Below are positions 24,060 through 36,600 of a stretch of 64,000 bases of DNA, one piece after another (within the stretch, counting starts at the first letter, position 1; each line of letters opens with the position of its first letter). The notes under the pieces are model-generated. The model made no database searches. It saw only the letters and a list, made by a program, of their open reading frames with translations, and had not been told where the DNA came from. The translations under genes were made by a program, and so were the position numbers. This DNA comes from Isoetes taiwanensis (Eukaryota; Streptophyta; Lycopodiopsida; Isoetales; Isoetaceae), in contig JAJEKV010000393.1 in the NCBI GenBank assembly GCA_021234155.1, positions 64,001-128,000 on the forward strand, written 5' to 3'.

Positions 24060-25639
24060 AATAGTCTCTTGTTAATAATCTGTTCATGAGTTAATAATCT
24101 GTTCATGAATGGGCCTGTCCTCTTGTAATGTTATCTTGTCTAAGGCCCTTGAATGCATCTCTTGGAAGAGATCAAATGGAGAACTCAAACTTGAGAACAT
24201 AAAAGATACACCCAATGACTAGTATAAAGAGAAAATGCCATGCTTAATAGCCGAGCATTTGACTTTTCAAGTTAACATGTTACTAAAAGCCCAAAAGTAG
24301 TCGTGGCAAATAGCAAAATGACAGCATTTTTAACATGTTTATTACAAATTGCCAAACTAAGAACATGGCTAAGGTCCTTAAAAATTTGCCAAATAAGAAC
24401 ATGGCTAAGCTCCAACATCTAATATTGCGATTTCTTGCGTTCAACATGTTCCTTATGACGAGAGTCAATCTCTAACTTACTAGGCCTTTGATTCCCTTAT
24501 TTGAAATGATGTAAGACATGCTTATGGCATGAAATAAAAAAATTAAAAAGGAAGTTGCCAAGGGTTTGGCTATCGAAAAATAGGCAAAACAATAAAAACC
24601 AAGAGACTAAGCACCATGTTGTATAATGCATATCCATATATTGTTAGGAGAAATCTCATGAGACATAAATCAAATCATAACTGGAAGTGCCATAACAACA
24701 CCGGTGGAAAAATATAGCCTAGAACATGTAACTTGGAAAACAACTAATCTCAAGTAAAACAATTTTACAAAGAGTGGTGTGCTCTTAAGACAATAGCATG
24801 ACCTTTCATACTTGCAAGCAAGTGGGGTCTCTTTTCAGAAGGATTTCTACATTTTAATGTTGGAGCTCTATCACTTGCCCAATTTCAAGCATGAGCATTT
24901 CACAGGATTAGTTCTATATTGTTGGCTTCTTCTTTCACAGGCAAGTCTTTGGTAGACACAAACGTGGAGTAGGCACAACTTGGTGCATACAAAGAAGTAT
25001 GGGAAAAAAGATTAACCTTTGACCTACTTGAATACATACAATGCAAAATTAAAGAAGGAAAATGAAAACGGATAAGGAGCTCATCTCAAGAGCATTTGAC
25101 AGACTATAGTAGAATTTGTATATATGTTTTGTCATGTGATCTGGCTCAACAATATTCGCAAGGCCATGAACTTTATAGATCTAGAGCATGTTTATGGAGA
25201 ATTGGGGTAAGCATATGTAGATATTTAAAATACACGGAGAGAAAATGGCAAATGAGATGCATTGTTACGCTTAGAAATAGAAGACATCTGGGAGGTTTTT
25301 TCTTTTCTTAGAGTGAAGCATAAGAATGCAAGAATATGTTTTGATAATGGTTGGACAAAAAGTAAGTGCCCCAAAACATGTATGAAAAGTATAAGGATGA
25401 AGTTTAGCTAATATTTGCTTGATAATGGTTGGACAAAAGTAAGTGCCCCAAAACACGTATGAAAAGTATAAGGATGAAGTTTAGCTAATATTTGCTATGC
25501 AGAGGTAGCCACCAGCGCACAAAGTTTCACTATATGCTGCCCTAGGCTGATCCTGGGGCTAAGATATGCTAACACGTTGCATGTAATACATCATATGTTT
25601 GCATATAATATACAAGAAATTGTTAAGTTTAGGATGCAA
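24060..25639. other. Non-coding spacer with an 80 bp tandem duplication
   Basis: 25340-25500 holds two copies of an about 80 bp unit (TGATAATGGTTGGACAAA...TTTAGCTAATATTTGCT). The rest shows no gene. Confidence 0.55.
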
Positions 25640-26990
25640 AAGATGACGCAAGATAAAATTTCACTTGGATTTCTCCAAGATTTTTCTTAGTCCCTTGAGA
25701 TATCATTAAGGCTATCTTGAATTCCCTAAGATTTCATAAGATTATATGAAGATTTCCGGTGAGATTTCCTAAGATTTAATAAGGATTCTCCAAGATTCTT
25801 ATAAGATTCTCTTAAATTTCTAAAGATTATCCCAAGATTCCTCTAGATTCTGCAAGATTCTATGTAAGGTTCTTCTATATTCACTTAGATTCTATGAAGA
25901 TTACCATAGATTCTTAAGATTCTATCAAGATTCCTTTAGATTCTCGAGATTCTAGGAAAATTCCCTAGATTCCTTTCAATTCTCTACGAAGATTCACCTA
26001 GATTCTCCAAGGTTCCATAAAAACACGCCAAAGATTAAAGATTCCCTCCAAAACACACCCAATGTGAAAGATTCCCTTAGATTCTTAAGATTCTATAAAG
26101 ATTGCCCTACATTTCTGAAGATTATCTCAAGGTTCCCTTAAATTCTACAATATTCTATGTAGATTCTCTTTAATTCCTGTAGATTTCATGAAGATTCCCC
26201 TAGATTTTCCAAGATTCTATCAAGATTCCTCTCGATTCTCAAAGATTTTATAAACATTTCCTTAGATTCCCCTAGATTTCCTAAGATTCTCTTGAGATTC
26301 CCCTACATTTTCAAAGATTATCCCAAGATTCCTCTAGATTTTCCAAGATTCCATGTAGATTCTCTTAGGTTTTTCAAGATTCTATAAAGATTCCTCTAGA
26401 ATCCCTAAGATTCTCTCAACATTCCTCTAGATTCTCCAAGATCCTGTGGAGATTCCCCTAGGTTCCCAAAGATTAACCCATGATTCCTCTAGGTTCCCCA
26501 AGATTTGATGGAGATTCCCCTAGATTACCCAAGATTCTATGAAGATTCTCCTAGATTCTCTAAGATTCCATCAAGATTCCCTTAGATTCTCAAAAAATTT
26601 AAGAAGATTCCCTAGATTCCCGAAGATTCTCTTAGATTCCTTAAAGTTCTACAAAGATTCCCCTAGATTCTAAGATCCTACGGAGATTCCCCTAGATTTT
26701 ATTAAGGTTCCCCAAGATTCTCTAAGATTCCATCTAGATTCCCATAATTCTTAAAGATTTCATGAAGATTCCTCTAGATTGTCCTAGATTCCCAAAGATT
26801 TGTTTGAGATTCCCTAAGATTCTCTAAAGATTCCCCTAGATTCTAAAAGAATGCTTCAAGATTCCTTTAGATTCTTCAAGACTCTATGAAAAATCTCTTA
26901 GATTCCCTCAACTTACCATAGATTCTTTGGAACTCGAAGATTCCAAGAAGATTCTTAATATTCGATCACATTGGAAAGATCTCGACGAGA
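25640..26990. repeat. AGATTC-rich degenerate array
   Basis: About 1.35 kb made almost wholly of variants of AGATTCCCCTAGATTCT and AAGATTCTATGAAGATTCC. The hexamer AGATTC recurs every 10-25 bases, always on the + strand. Unit length drifts, so it is an old, diverged satellite or an expanded short motif. No coding potential. Confidence 0.9.
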
Positions 26991-26999
26991 GGAATCCAA

Positions 27000-28697
27000 C
27001 GGCGTAGGCCCCACCTTCATCTGGCCCCCCGCAAGCTCGGGGCCCCCAGGCGATTAAATAAAAGGGAGCTTTCTAGAAAGTCCACTCATAAATAAATATT
27101 TTGACACCTCACTACCTTTTTTATTAATGAGGGTGCCATCTCACTTCCTTTAAAAAAAAAAAAAAACCCAATTTAATATTAAAAAGTTAATGGTCAGGAT
27201 TTATGCTCAACTTTTAATCTAACGGTTGAGATCTGCTATACCAAATTCATTTTTTGACACCTTCCTTGCACCTTCCTGACAAAAATCAAGGGCTAGGATT
27301 TATCCTCCCCTTTCGATCCAACGGTTCAGGGACGTGGTGCATGCCCCCATGCATGCCCATGCATGTCCATCATGGCCATCCATGCATCCCAATGAGGTGG
27401 CATTATCCTGGCCTTTCATTTCGTGATTGGACAGCTGGGATGAATCTCTATGAACATGCCCATGGGATGACAAAAACACACATCTAATACGTATATATGA
27501 TATGTGCAAAGAGCTTCTCTTCTAGAAGTTGTGACGCTTTAGCAACTAGAGCCATATCCAAGTGTTGAAAGTTAAGTCGTGGGGCATAAGAATTACCTTC
27601 ATAGACCCTTATCTACCAGGTTATGTATAGATGCACGCCTAAGTAGAGAAGTTAGATGGATAGGACCATGTGAAAGAAAAAAGGTTATCAAACAAAAATT
27701 AACAAGGCATTCTTGCAAAAGGATGAGAAGTAAAAAGAAAAATAATGACTGATCCTTCCTTCACAAAGAAGTTTTAGAACCTCATTAAATGGGTTTTAGA
27801 ACCTCATTACATAAGTACATGTTACCTTGGCTGAGTGTATTTGTACTGGTTTCCGCCCCCACAAACAGGGTTCTGGCACAAATTTGCTAGTACTTGACAT
27901 GCACATATAATATTCGGGTTTATAATATTCGGGTTTATTTGAGTTGATGCACATCAGAATGCACCTTCACGGTATGAATACTTATACTTACGTAGAAGAT
28001 GTTATTCTACTAGATGATCCATTTCTCCACCGCAATGTTCTTTTCCCTGGAATAAAAAGGCAGAGAAAAAAAAAGGTATTATGGTGGTAATGATCAATTC
28101 CATATTTCTTCCTTCTCCATCCAGGAAGAAAAATCATCTAGACTACATGAAGAAGAGCAGCCTTCTATAAATGATGTAAACCAGGAAGAGAATGGAGCTT
28201 ACTAGAGAAACAAATTACTTGTAGTCCCATGACACGCTGATTCCACAACTTGCAACTTTCCCATAAATAATCCACGAATTCTATCAGGAGTACTTTGAAA
28301 CAAGGAGATGCGAAGGTTGTAGCTTGTCTCACTAGAAAATATACCCGCTTTTGCTTCTTGGTTATATGTCTGCAACTCCTAAGTGTCTCGCTCCAGTCTG
28401 CATATTAAAACTTTTCCAAATGTCTTCACCAGTCTATATGCTGCTATTGCAGCCTTCATGACTTTCTCATGGCTCTGAAACGTTTTTGCAAATTAACCGA
28501 AGTACCATTATACAAGGTGTTCATCCTCCTTTCACATTACTTTGAAGGCATATTCAAAAATAGGTAGCAAGGATTCAATAAATAGCTCATCATGACACAC
28601 GTCTTATTCTACTATGCAACAAAAGAAAGAGAATCAAAACTTTGTTCACTGTCAATATAGTTAATCAGACAAATAATACCGTTCAACCTTTAGAGGC
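27000..28697. other. Non-coding spacer
   Basis: 27340-27400 is dense in CATGC/GCATG motifs (RY-type). 27200-27330 holds two diverged copies of a GGATTTAT...AACGGTT motif. 28000-28697 may be the far, unreadable end of the PPR remnant that resumes at 31657. No gene called. Confidence 0.45.
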
Positions 28698-28702
28698 ATT
28701 AC

Positions 28703-28874
28703 TGATAACATGTGGATACACTGAAGGATACAAGGAAAGACACGATCTAGAGTGAAGACGCCTAAGGACTCCTAGAGTGAACTAAGCTAGAATGAGCGTG
28801 ACTATGGCTTATATAGGGAGTGCCATGTCAGCAACATGTGATGACTCAGCATGCCATGTCATCATACTCTAACA
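28703..28874 (-). repeat. 3' LTR of the gag-only element
   Basis: 172 bp, identical to the other LTR. It contains the TATA-like CTATATAAGCC on the minus strand. Confidence 0.95.
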
Positions 28875-28950
28875 TCCCCCCTGATGACATGCATGCCTGA
28901 GGAAACAAAATCCTACTAACAGAAAAAGAAAAACCATATCCCCCCTGAGA

Positions 28951-30405
28951 TCAAGCAGTACTCGTGAAATAGAGCAAGCTTAACCAGAGAAGAAGCCATG
29001 ACTGGTCCTGGTTCTTGATTTTGGACCACATCTTCCTGCCTCTGTACCACTCTCGAGCAGCAATAAGAACATGTGAACCAGCTTGCCCTCGTGTTGCTGC
29101 AGTGCTAAAGTGCTCCATATAAAACTGTTCTTGCTGGACTGATACTTCATTCAAAACAGAAATGTCATAATAGGCATATGACCATGTGTTAGTCTCGGAA
29201 AACTCTTCCACATTCTGGCTTGCTAACACCTGTAGCTGCTTGACTACTGCTTCAACATCAGCATGAACAATAAATCCCAAATAATCGTCCAAGTTATGAT
29301 CCTTCACCTTTCCATCATGTGGGCAACTAAATGGAATATGTAGATTGATATAAAGTGGAAGTACCTGTTCACTGACCTGAGATAGAACAGACTGAAAATC
29401 ACAAGTCTTGCTATCAATTTCCAGCCAAGGAAATTCAGAAACAATCTCCTCTTGTGCTGCCATAAATTCTTGTGTATGTCCTGCATGTTGCTCTTCTCCA
29501 GAAAACAGATCTGTCATTCTATTATTATCAAGAAAACACTTGCTCTCAATCACTTCATGCTGCAGATCCAAATGAAATGATATGGACTGAGAAGGAAGTG
29601 AAGATTCAGAGACACATTCTAAGACCAATTCTGTCTCAGCATATTCTGATAGAACCCTTTGTGCCACTGAAGGCAAATGAGTATCTAAAAAATCATCAAA
29701 GACAGGTACCTCGAGCTGCTCGAGCTGCTGGATTGTTTCTTCATCATCACATTCATACTTTTGCCAATCCGTGTCTGCATCTTGGTATGCTGTAACATCA
29801 TTCAAGACCTCCTTAATCAAAAAACAATCAGAATCAATCATGAGCTGAGGCAACTCTAACTGAGTTATACATGAACTATGATCTTGTTCTTGCTGCATAT
29901 GTGTATAGCCTTCAAAAACAGATAACACATTAGACTTTTCCAGTAATGTGCCATTTCCAATGTCTGGTAGCAGATCCCCAAAACAGCCAAACGAATTCTT
30001 ACTGTCATCAGCAAGATTAGGAACTGGCAAGAATAAGAAATCAGCTGACTCCCTCTGCTTCAATTTTCTTTGCTTCTGCTTTGCTCTCTTCTTCATCTTT
30101 TTCTGCTCCTGCCTCTGAAACTTAAGCTCAATATAATCCCACAGTTCTTTAGAACTGGTAAATTTTTCTGATACCCATGGATGTACTTCTTTATCAATTG
30201 CTCGACGAATAGTATCCAATGCAACTCGATCAATGACATCAAACTTTTGCTTGTCTTGTGCATCTGCTCGAGTATAGCTCCCAGTAACAACATCCCAAAG
30301 TTGATGTCCACAACCACACAGAAACTTTTGGATGAAACTCTTCCAGTTAGAGTAATTATCCTTAGTCAAGAATTGAAACTCACTCAGGGACATCAGAATA
30401 CTCAT
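28951..30405 (-). CDS. Gag-like protein of the gag-only LTR element
   Basis: An intact 484-residue frame on the sense strand of the element. Residues about 10-115 match the N-terminal Gag domain of Ty1/copia elements (UBN2-like): LTKDNYSNWKSFIQKFL, then W..V.G, ALDTIRRAI, and SKELWDYIELKFQ. A lysine/glutamine-rich helix follows (KKMKKRAKQKQRKLKQRE). The remaining 350 residues are acidic and low in recognised motifs. No CCHC zinc knuckle, protease or RT is present. It probably packages the element RNA into particles built with a helper. The open frame fits the recent insertion. Start chosen at the first ATG of the frame; MS-to-LTKDNY spacing is normal for the family. Confidence 0.85.
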   Translation of the reverse strand: MSILMSLSEFQFLTKDNYSNWKSFIQKFLCGCGHQLWDVVTGSYTRADAQDKQKFDVIDRVALDTIRRAIDKEVHPWVSEKFTSSKELWDYIELKFQRQEQKKMKKRAKQKQRKLKQRESADFLFLPVPNLADDSKNSFGCFGDLLPDIGNGTLLEKSNVLSVFEGYTHMQQEQDHSSCITQLELPQLMIDSDCFLIKEVLNDVTAYQDADTDWQKYECDDEETIQQLEQLEVPVFDDFLDTHLPSVAQRVLSEYAETELVLECVSESSLPSQSISFHLDLQHEVIESKCFLDNNRMTDLFSGEEQHAGHTQEFMAAQEEIVSEFPWLEIDSKTCDFQSVLSQVSEQVLPLYINLHIPFSCPHDGKVKDHNLDDYLGFIVHADVEAVVKQLQVLASQNVEEFSETNTWSYAYYDISVLNEVSVQQEQFYMEHFSTAATRGQAGSHVLIAAREWYRGRKMWSKIKNQDQSWLLLWLSLLYFTSTA

Positions 30406-31484
30406 TGTATAAGAATTTCTGTCTGAGACTTCAGAAATTTCTCTTCCCTCCTTAACTTTTACTGTTCAAAGGGTCTCAGATCCTACAGATCCAAGAAGCA
30501 CAAATCCAAGAAGCTTTTCCAAATGACCAAATCTTCCAGGCCCTGTATCTGTCCAATTTGCAAACCTCCCAGTCTACGCCCTGTGCTTGCAGAATTCTAT
30601 CAAATTTACAAGACTCCCAGTCGAGCTCTGTGGTTGCACAATGTACAAGATCCCAGTCCAGAGAGATTCATCAAAAGTTCTTACAACGTAACTCTTGGAA
30701 ATTACAAATAGAACTCCAGAAATAGATCTCATATGCAGACTTGTGATCTTTTCAAAAGCAGAAAACTCCACTAAGAATAGACGCCAAGATCCGACAATAT
30801 CCCAGTCTAGCCCTTAAATCCGGCTCTCCACAATTGCAAGCAAATCCTAATACTTGCAATTCTCTCGATCAATGCCTCCAAATCCGGCTTTCTTTTCCCA
30901 CAAATCCAAATATAGCCCAAATCCTAACAAAAAATAAACTGAGTTTGTTACGGATCTATCAAGCCAGCTCCAAACTCGAGAACTCCAGAAATAGACGCCT
31001 CATTCAAATACCAAATCCGGCTCCCTGTGGCTGTAACTCCACGAAAATCCGGCTCCCTGCGGCAAACATCCACAGAATTCCAATTCCAAGCTAAAAACCC
31101 TCGAACTCTGCGACTCCAATTCTCCAATCTCCAATTCTGGTCTAAACCGACCAAATCCTAAGGAACCACAAGCCGATCTGTTCTTAAAACTCCAAATCTG
31201 TCTGACCTTGGATCATCTTACACTTGAATTAACCCGATCTCCTCCAACCTTGGATCATCTTACACAGATCTCTTTCGATCACAATTCCGGCTGCAATCCG
31301 CCATTCCAGCTCCAATTTGCCATTCCGGCTTCACTGAATTGCTTCAGATCTTCACCCGATTTGGGATTTTCTCTCCAACACTTGAGATTCACTGATCTAA
31401 TCTACACCAGATTGATCAAGTCTTAGAATGCCTCCATCTCTAATCGACTTGCTAACCTTCTCCTTCAGATAGGCTCTGATACCA
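30406..31484 (-). other. Long 5' leader of the gag-only element
   Basis: About 1.07 kb between LTR and gag start, with repeated AAATCCGGCT and AACTCCAGAAATAGA motifs, and the Met-tRNA primer site at its LTR end (31473-31484). Probably carries the packaging signal (inference). Confidence 0.6.
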
Positions 31485-31656
31485 TGATAACATGTGGATA
31501 CACTGAAGGATACAAGGAAAGACACGATCTAGAGTGAAGACGCCTAAGGACTCCTAGAGTGAACTAAGCTAGAATGAGCGTGACTATGGCTTATATAGGG
31601 AGTGCCATGTCAGCAACATGTGATGACTCAGCATGCCATGTCATCATACTCTAACA
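31485..31656 (-). repeat. 5' LTR of the gag-only element
   Basis: 172 bp, identical to the copy at 28703-28874, followed by the ATTAC target duplication. Confidence 0.95.
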
Positions 31657-32440
31657 ATTACCATATCTGAGAAATCTTTCTAATGGCTTTGAAAACAACT
31701 GCACCATATTGTGATCTGCAAGCACAACCTAGATGCATATGCATTTCTGCAACAAGAACGTTTATGAGCAGGACATTTAAAAGTCTATGGTCAAGTTCTT
31801 CCGATTTCAAACTCATCCACAATAAGTTCTGCATTACAACCCAATTTCTTTATGCTGATAGCGTTTAAGGAGTAAATTCCAAACATTATTTAGAGCCTCG
31901 AGGCAAGTGTTCGAATAAAATTCATAGATGCATCTTAACCAGCCTGATTATAATATGTTGTATCTCTCTAATAATTGCACTCAGATATTGGCTGTGTAGA
32001 GATCTGGATGAATATTTGACATGATTACATATCCAGCAGCCTAGTATGAGTTCAAAGACAAGACCTTTTCAAAACATCGTCTTCCTCTCCCAAGACTGAC
32101 ATGCACTTTGCAAGCACTAAGCAAGCTTATCCATCGCACAAGTTTTTGCTGTGCAGTAAAGTTACTTCTCTGCTTCGTGAAGGCATCCTGCACGGCTTAG
32201 GAGGCGCGATCCCATGTTGTTGGTCCATGGTTTGATAATACCAATAGCCTTCATCTACTAGACATGACTACATGCAATAAGAAAACTAGCAAATGACACC
32301 TCATCTGACCTCATGCTTTTCTGTCTCATCCTTTCAAAGCATTCCAAAGCCAGATGAGCTTCTCCATGCTGTGCATAACCTGCGATCATTATGCTCCAAG
32401 ACCCCACATTCTGACTTTTCAACTTGCCAAAGAATCTGCA
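31657..32440 (-). pseudogene. PPR protein remnant, target of the gag-only element
   Basis: 32440-32270 on the minus strand reads SWSIMIAGYAQHGEAHLALE, CFERMRQKSMRSDEVSF, a clear PPR repeat, then after a frameshift CLVDEGYWYYQTMDQQHGIAP, typical of the next repeat. Below about 32200 the frame is lost. A piece near 31850 (KKLGCNAELIVDE) may be another repeat. The retroelement at 28703-31656 inserted at its 3' side. It is a decayed gene for an organelle RNA-binding protein. Confidence 0.65.
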
Positions 32441-32533
32441 CTATGTTTCTTGCTTTGAAGCTTCTCTTTGTCGTCTTCTCTTGTTCTTTTATCAAGAAGC
32501 AAATGTCTTAAAAAAAACTTATTTTAGGTATAC

Positions 32534-32931
32534 CTCGATTGTCTGAAAATTTCTGAATCAAGAGATTACGAAATTGATCCGCAGAAAATTGCATTGAGCT
32601 TGTATAATAGTTCTGGGTATAATCGTTAGATCCCGTACCAAGAAGAAACAGAGCATTTGAGATTATCTTTGAGGCACTTTCCGCGCCTTCAAGATGGATA
32701 AGCTTGTCTTCGTAATCTTTGTACCATTTCAGCTGCTGCAATAAAGATGCTATGTTCTGGAAAAACCAAACATTAAACATGGAAAAGACTAAGGCAAGCC
32801 GTGGGAAGCGGATTTCTTAAAAAATGAACTCCCAAGAAAAGAAATCCCCTTACCAAATAAATACTTGTATCATCTAAATATCCAGATGCAGCAGATGCAA
32901 AATCGATCCCGGTTCCAAAGCCTGAACGAGG
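32534..32931 (-). pseudogene. GDSL esterase/lipase fragment (two exons)
   Basis: Exon a, 32854-32931, reads PRSGFGTGIDFASAASGYLD, the FG.NFASA.SGY block of plant GDSL lipases (block II region), and ends at a GTAAG donor. Exon b, 32534-32756, starts after an AG acceptor and reads QLKWYKDYEDKL...ISNALFLLGTGSNDY, with the conserved GxND oxyanion-hole motif. The first exon with the nucleophile GDS and the last exon with DxxH are absent, so this is an internal fragment. GDSL enzymes hydrolyse esters, often in the apoplast. Confidence 0.75.
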
Positions 32932-33646
32932 CTGCAGTGACATTATTCATTGCCTAGACCTACTCTTGAAATCTAGGCATATAAAGCTTTTTAGCTTTCT
33001 CAAAATAAAAGCAGCATCATTGCTTGAATTTTCTTTGCAATGGTACTGTTGACCAAAAAACATTTGCATTGAAGGTGCAGCCAGGCAGGGCCAGGCCAGG
33101 TGGGATGAAATCCATCGCTGTCAACATCTCATTTCAAGCTGGAAAGCCTCTACAGAAAAATGGTATTGTGAAGTAGATCATTGAGCACACCTGCAAACTT
33201 TCCAGCTTCTCACATCTTTTATGAATAAAAATGGATAGGCAAGCTGCATGCCCTAACTTAGGTAAGCACAAGCCATATTATCGGAGCAACATCAACAACA
33301 GGATTTTAAGACAGCAAAAATCGTTCTTCATCTTGGCTTCTATCTGGTTACACAAAAACAAATAAAAAAATATAAAATGAAAAAAAATGACGATGAGAAT
33401 GAAATCCGATTATTAAGCCTGAAGAGCTGCGTTTATGAATAAAACATTGATGGTAACTTGATGCACCCCCAATACTCGACATTGGGGGTAGTCAATCGCA
33501 TAATTTGGTGCCTGCTATTTCTTTAATGGAACCCTCGTTTATGCCAATCTCCTGTGTTTTAATTTAATTCAGGTGCAACCCCTTTGGTCATCAGGGCCAA
33601 CTATGTGGCATATCCTGTCCTAAAACAACTACAAGACAGCACATCT

Positions 33647-36600
33647 TCAACTTTTAAATCTGATACTGCGGCTAATATTTGCCTTGATTCCAGTTGATTC
33701 ACCACCATATGAACCAGTTTGACGTTTAATCTCACGGACCTGCCCTTTTCTCCGAATGACTGCCTTCTCATGTTTGACCTGCAAATATTTTTGAACGCTT
33801 ATAATCTTGAACTGGTATCAGTTAGAAATACTGACAAGTTTACCTTGTATTTTTTACGTGGGTTCTTGTTGGCCTTTTTCCGATGTGGTGTAAGGCCCCT
33901 ATTCTTTTCCATCTGCACAAATATATTTTTCCAGTCAGAAAATAAAAATCCACATGCTAAAAGAAAACTCTTAAGATCACCTCAGAAGTAATCAACCGCC
34001 GTCCTTCAACAAGATCCTCCTGAGGCTGTGATGCTTTCCTGGTAATGTTGTAACACCAAAATAAGTTAATCACTTGGATATTACCCTCCTCCCGAGATCG
34101 TTAAAACTAACCATGCAACATTGGCTGCCTTCTCTGGCTTCTTGGTAGCCTTAAGAGTTTTTGCCCGAGGATGTGTTTGATCTTCAATATTCTCACCCTT
34201 CAAGTCCACTTCTGATGGCTCATTTCCATTACCTCTTATTTGATCTATTTGCTGCTGCTGGGTGCTTTCTTCTTCTCTCCCCAAGGTCATCCTTCACCGG
34301 TAGGTCAGAATCTCCAGAAAACACCTGTATATGAGAAAAAAAAAATGAAGACTTGAGACTCTAAGATTCTAATTTTAACTGGAAAGCAGTGACTATAGAG
34401 AAAATTTCGAAACTTATGCTGCAGGACATAAGGAAGACGAATGAATATCAAAAGTTATCTTACCTTAGCTTTCTTTGGGCGATGTCCTGCTTGTGATATT
34501 ACTTGTGAGAGCTTTGAATTTTTCTTTGACACCTCTTGTCTTGACCCTCGCGTATCAACATCATCATCATAATCATCAAATGGAGAGATCAACCTGACCA
34601 CAAAACCAAATATTAACGCATGGGTTTATTAAGGAAGAAATAAAGCCAAATAGACTCAAAGTCTGAAATCTTATCAACTGGACTAAAAACTCTGCTAAAC
34701 TTCTCAAAAAATAGCTCCTTTACACACCTGGACTTAGGTTGTTGTAGATGCACACTTCTCGTTTGGCTGCTCAGCTTTTGAGCCTCTAGTCTCTCCATCT
34801 CTTTCAGCATTTGTTGGCTTTGACTTCCAATAAAAACCTGTATACACACCCAACACCAGTATCTTACTTGACTAATTCTCACACCCCAACTGTAGATATA
34901 TACCCTTGTGAACTTGCATAAATTACCTGATCAGTAACAGCAGGGAGCTGGAGATGGCTTCTTTACGACCGCTTTAACAGACCTCATTTTGTGTGTCAAA
35001 TATTCTCCATCATCTGGACGTGATTTCTGCATGTAATGATTTGCTCCTATTAAAAAAATGCATTTTAAGGAAACAGATTGTTATTCTACTACCTTGCTCT
35101 CTTTGCCTAAAATATTGCCTTTATCATCAAGAACTGCTTTTATTTGATCCTTAAGTTTCTCGTCAATGGGGCGCATCTGCACCAAAATAATGGTATAATC
35201 AGCTCCCATTTAAGTCCTAAACAGTCTTTAAATATTAAAACAATGTCTCACCATAAATGCTTGTTTCTTTATATGATGAATGAAAATGAATAGAGCTCTC
35301 AAATAAACTAGCAACACAAAGAGAAAAAAGCATGGGCTTACCTTCTCAAGGCACTTTCGCAGCTCAACAAGGCGAGAAATCACGGGATGATCACAAACTG
35401 ACTTGCCTTCGCCTTTTAGAAGCAAATAAAAGACGATTGACTGACAGTAACTTAATAAGAGCATATGCTTCACTTCTAAGTACATCATGCCCTCCTTCGC
35501 TGCCGACTGACCACCCTGTACCTGCACATCTCTCAAAGTTAAATCCAGCGGATAAAAAGAAGTAGATTTCCCATCCAAGAAGCAACACACTGGACTCTAC
35601 GTAAATGATTATATTTGAAGACTTGAAAACAAATGGCTGAAAATGTAGAAGCATCCAGTTGAGATGTAGAGGTTTCTGAATCTAGGGACTTTGCTGGGGT
35701 TTCAGGCAAGGATTGATCGGTCAAGAAATATGAATGAGGTGCAGAAAGGTCTACATGCCCACGCCTTTGTGCTGATTCGGAACCTTTTCGCTTCAAAGAG
35801 GTCAGTTCTTTCTTTGCGTCAATTTGGAATGGAACTTCCTGCTGCTTATTGACAGTTGAGCATGAAACAGGTGCTTGAATCAGGGATAGATCTAATAACC
35901 TTGTAGAAGAATCCAGTTGAGATGTAGAAGCTTCTGAATCTAGGGACTTTGCTAGGGTCCCAGGCAAGCATTGATCTGCCATAGAATCTGGATGAATTGC
36001 TACATGCTCATGTCTTTGTGCTGATTCAGATCCTTCTCCTTTCAAAATGGTCAGTTCTTTCTGTGCGCCAATCTGGAATGAAACTCCCTGCTGCTTACTG
36101 ACAGTCAAAGATGAAACAGGTGTCCGACTCAAGGATAGACTCAAGGATAGATCTGATAACCTCAAGAGGAGAATCCAGTTGAGATGTAGAAATTTCTGAA
36201 TCTGGGGACTTTGCTGGGGTGACGGGCACAGATTGATCTGACAAAAATCTGGATGAAGTGTAGAAAGTTCTACATGCCCAGGTCTTGTTGGGATCTGAGG
36301 CCTCCTTGAAGAATCTGTATCAACTGCTGAAATTTCTAACTGCCCAGATCTTGCTGGGGTTTTGGGGCGTGTAAAAAGGATCTGGACAAAATGGGCGTCT
36401 TTCAAATTGGTTACATCTTGCTAGGGTGTGAGGAGTTGTAGAAGAACCTGAAGGAATTGGAGAAGATGCTAACAGCAGGGACCTTGCACGAGGATGCAAT
36501 GGTTGCTCTGAAAATCTCGTAGAAGAACCTGAATAAGTCACTGCCTCATCATCTGGGATCATCTCTTTTTGAGGAGGCCTTAAATATCTAGCAGAGGGAA

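Larger units (their letters stand above)
28703..31656 (-). mobile_element. Young gag-only copia-type LTR retrotransposon (TR-GAG-like)
   Basis: LTRs at 28703-28874 and 31485-31656 are 172 bp each and identical base for base. On the minus strand they run TGTTAG...TATCA. The Met-tRNA primer site TGGTATCAGAGC lies directly after the 5' LTR (31473-31484). A polypurine run AGGGGGGA abuts the 3' LTR. The target duplication is ATTAC at 28698-28702 and 31657-31661. The sole gene is a 484-codon Gag-like frame. Identical LTRs mean a very recent insertion. Enzymes must come from an autonomous copia element. Confidence 0.95.

Noticed and set aside
27254-27509. Frames of 69-77 codons on both strands
   Set aside because: Come from CATGC-rich repeats; no domain and no splice context.
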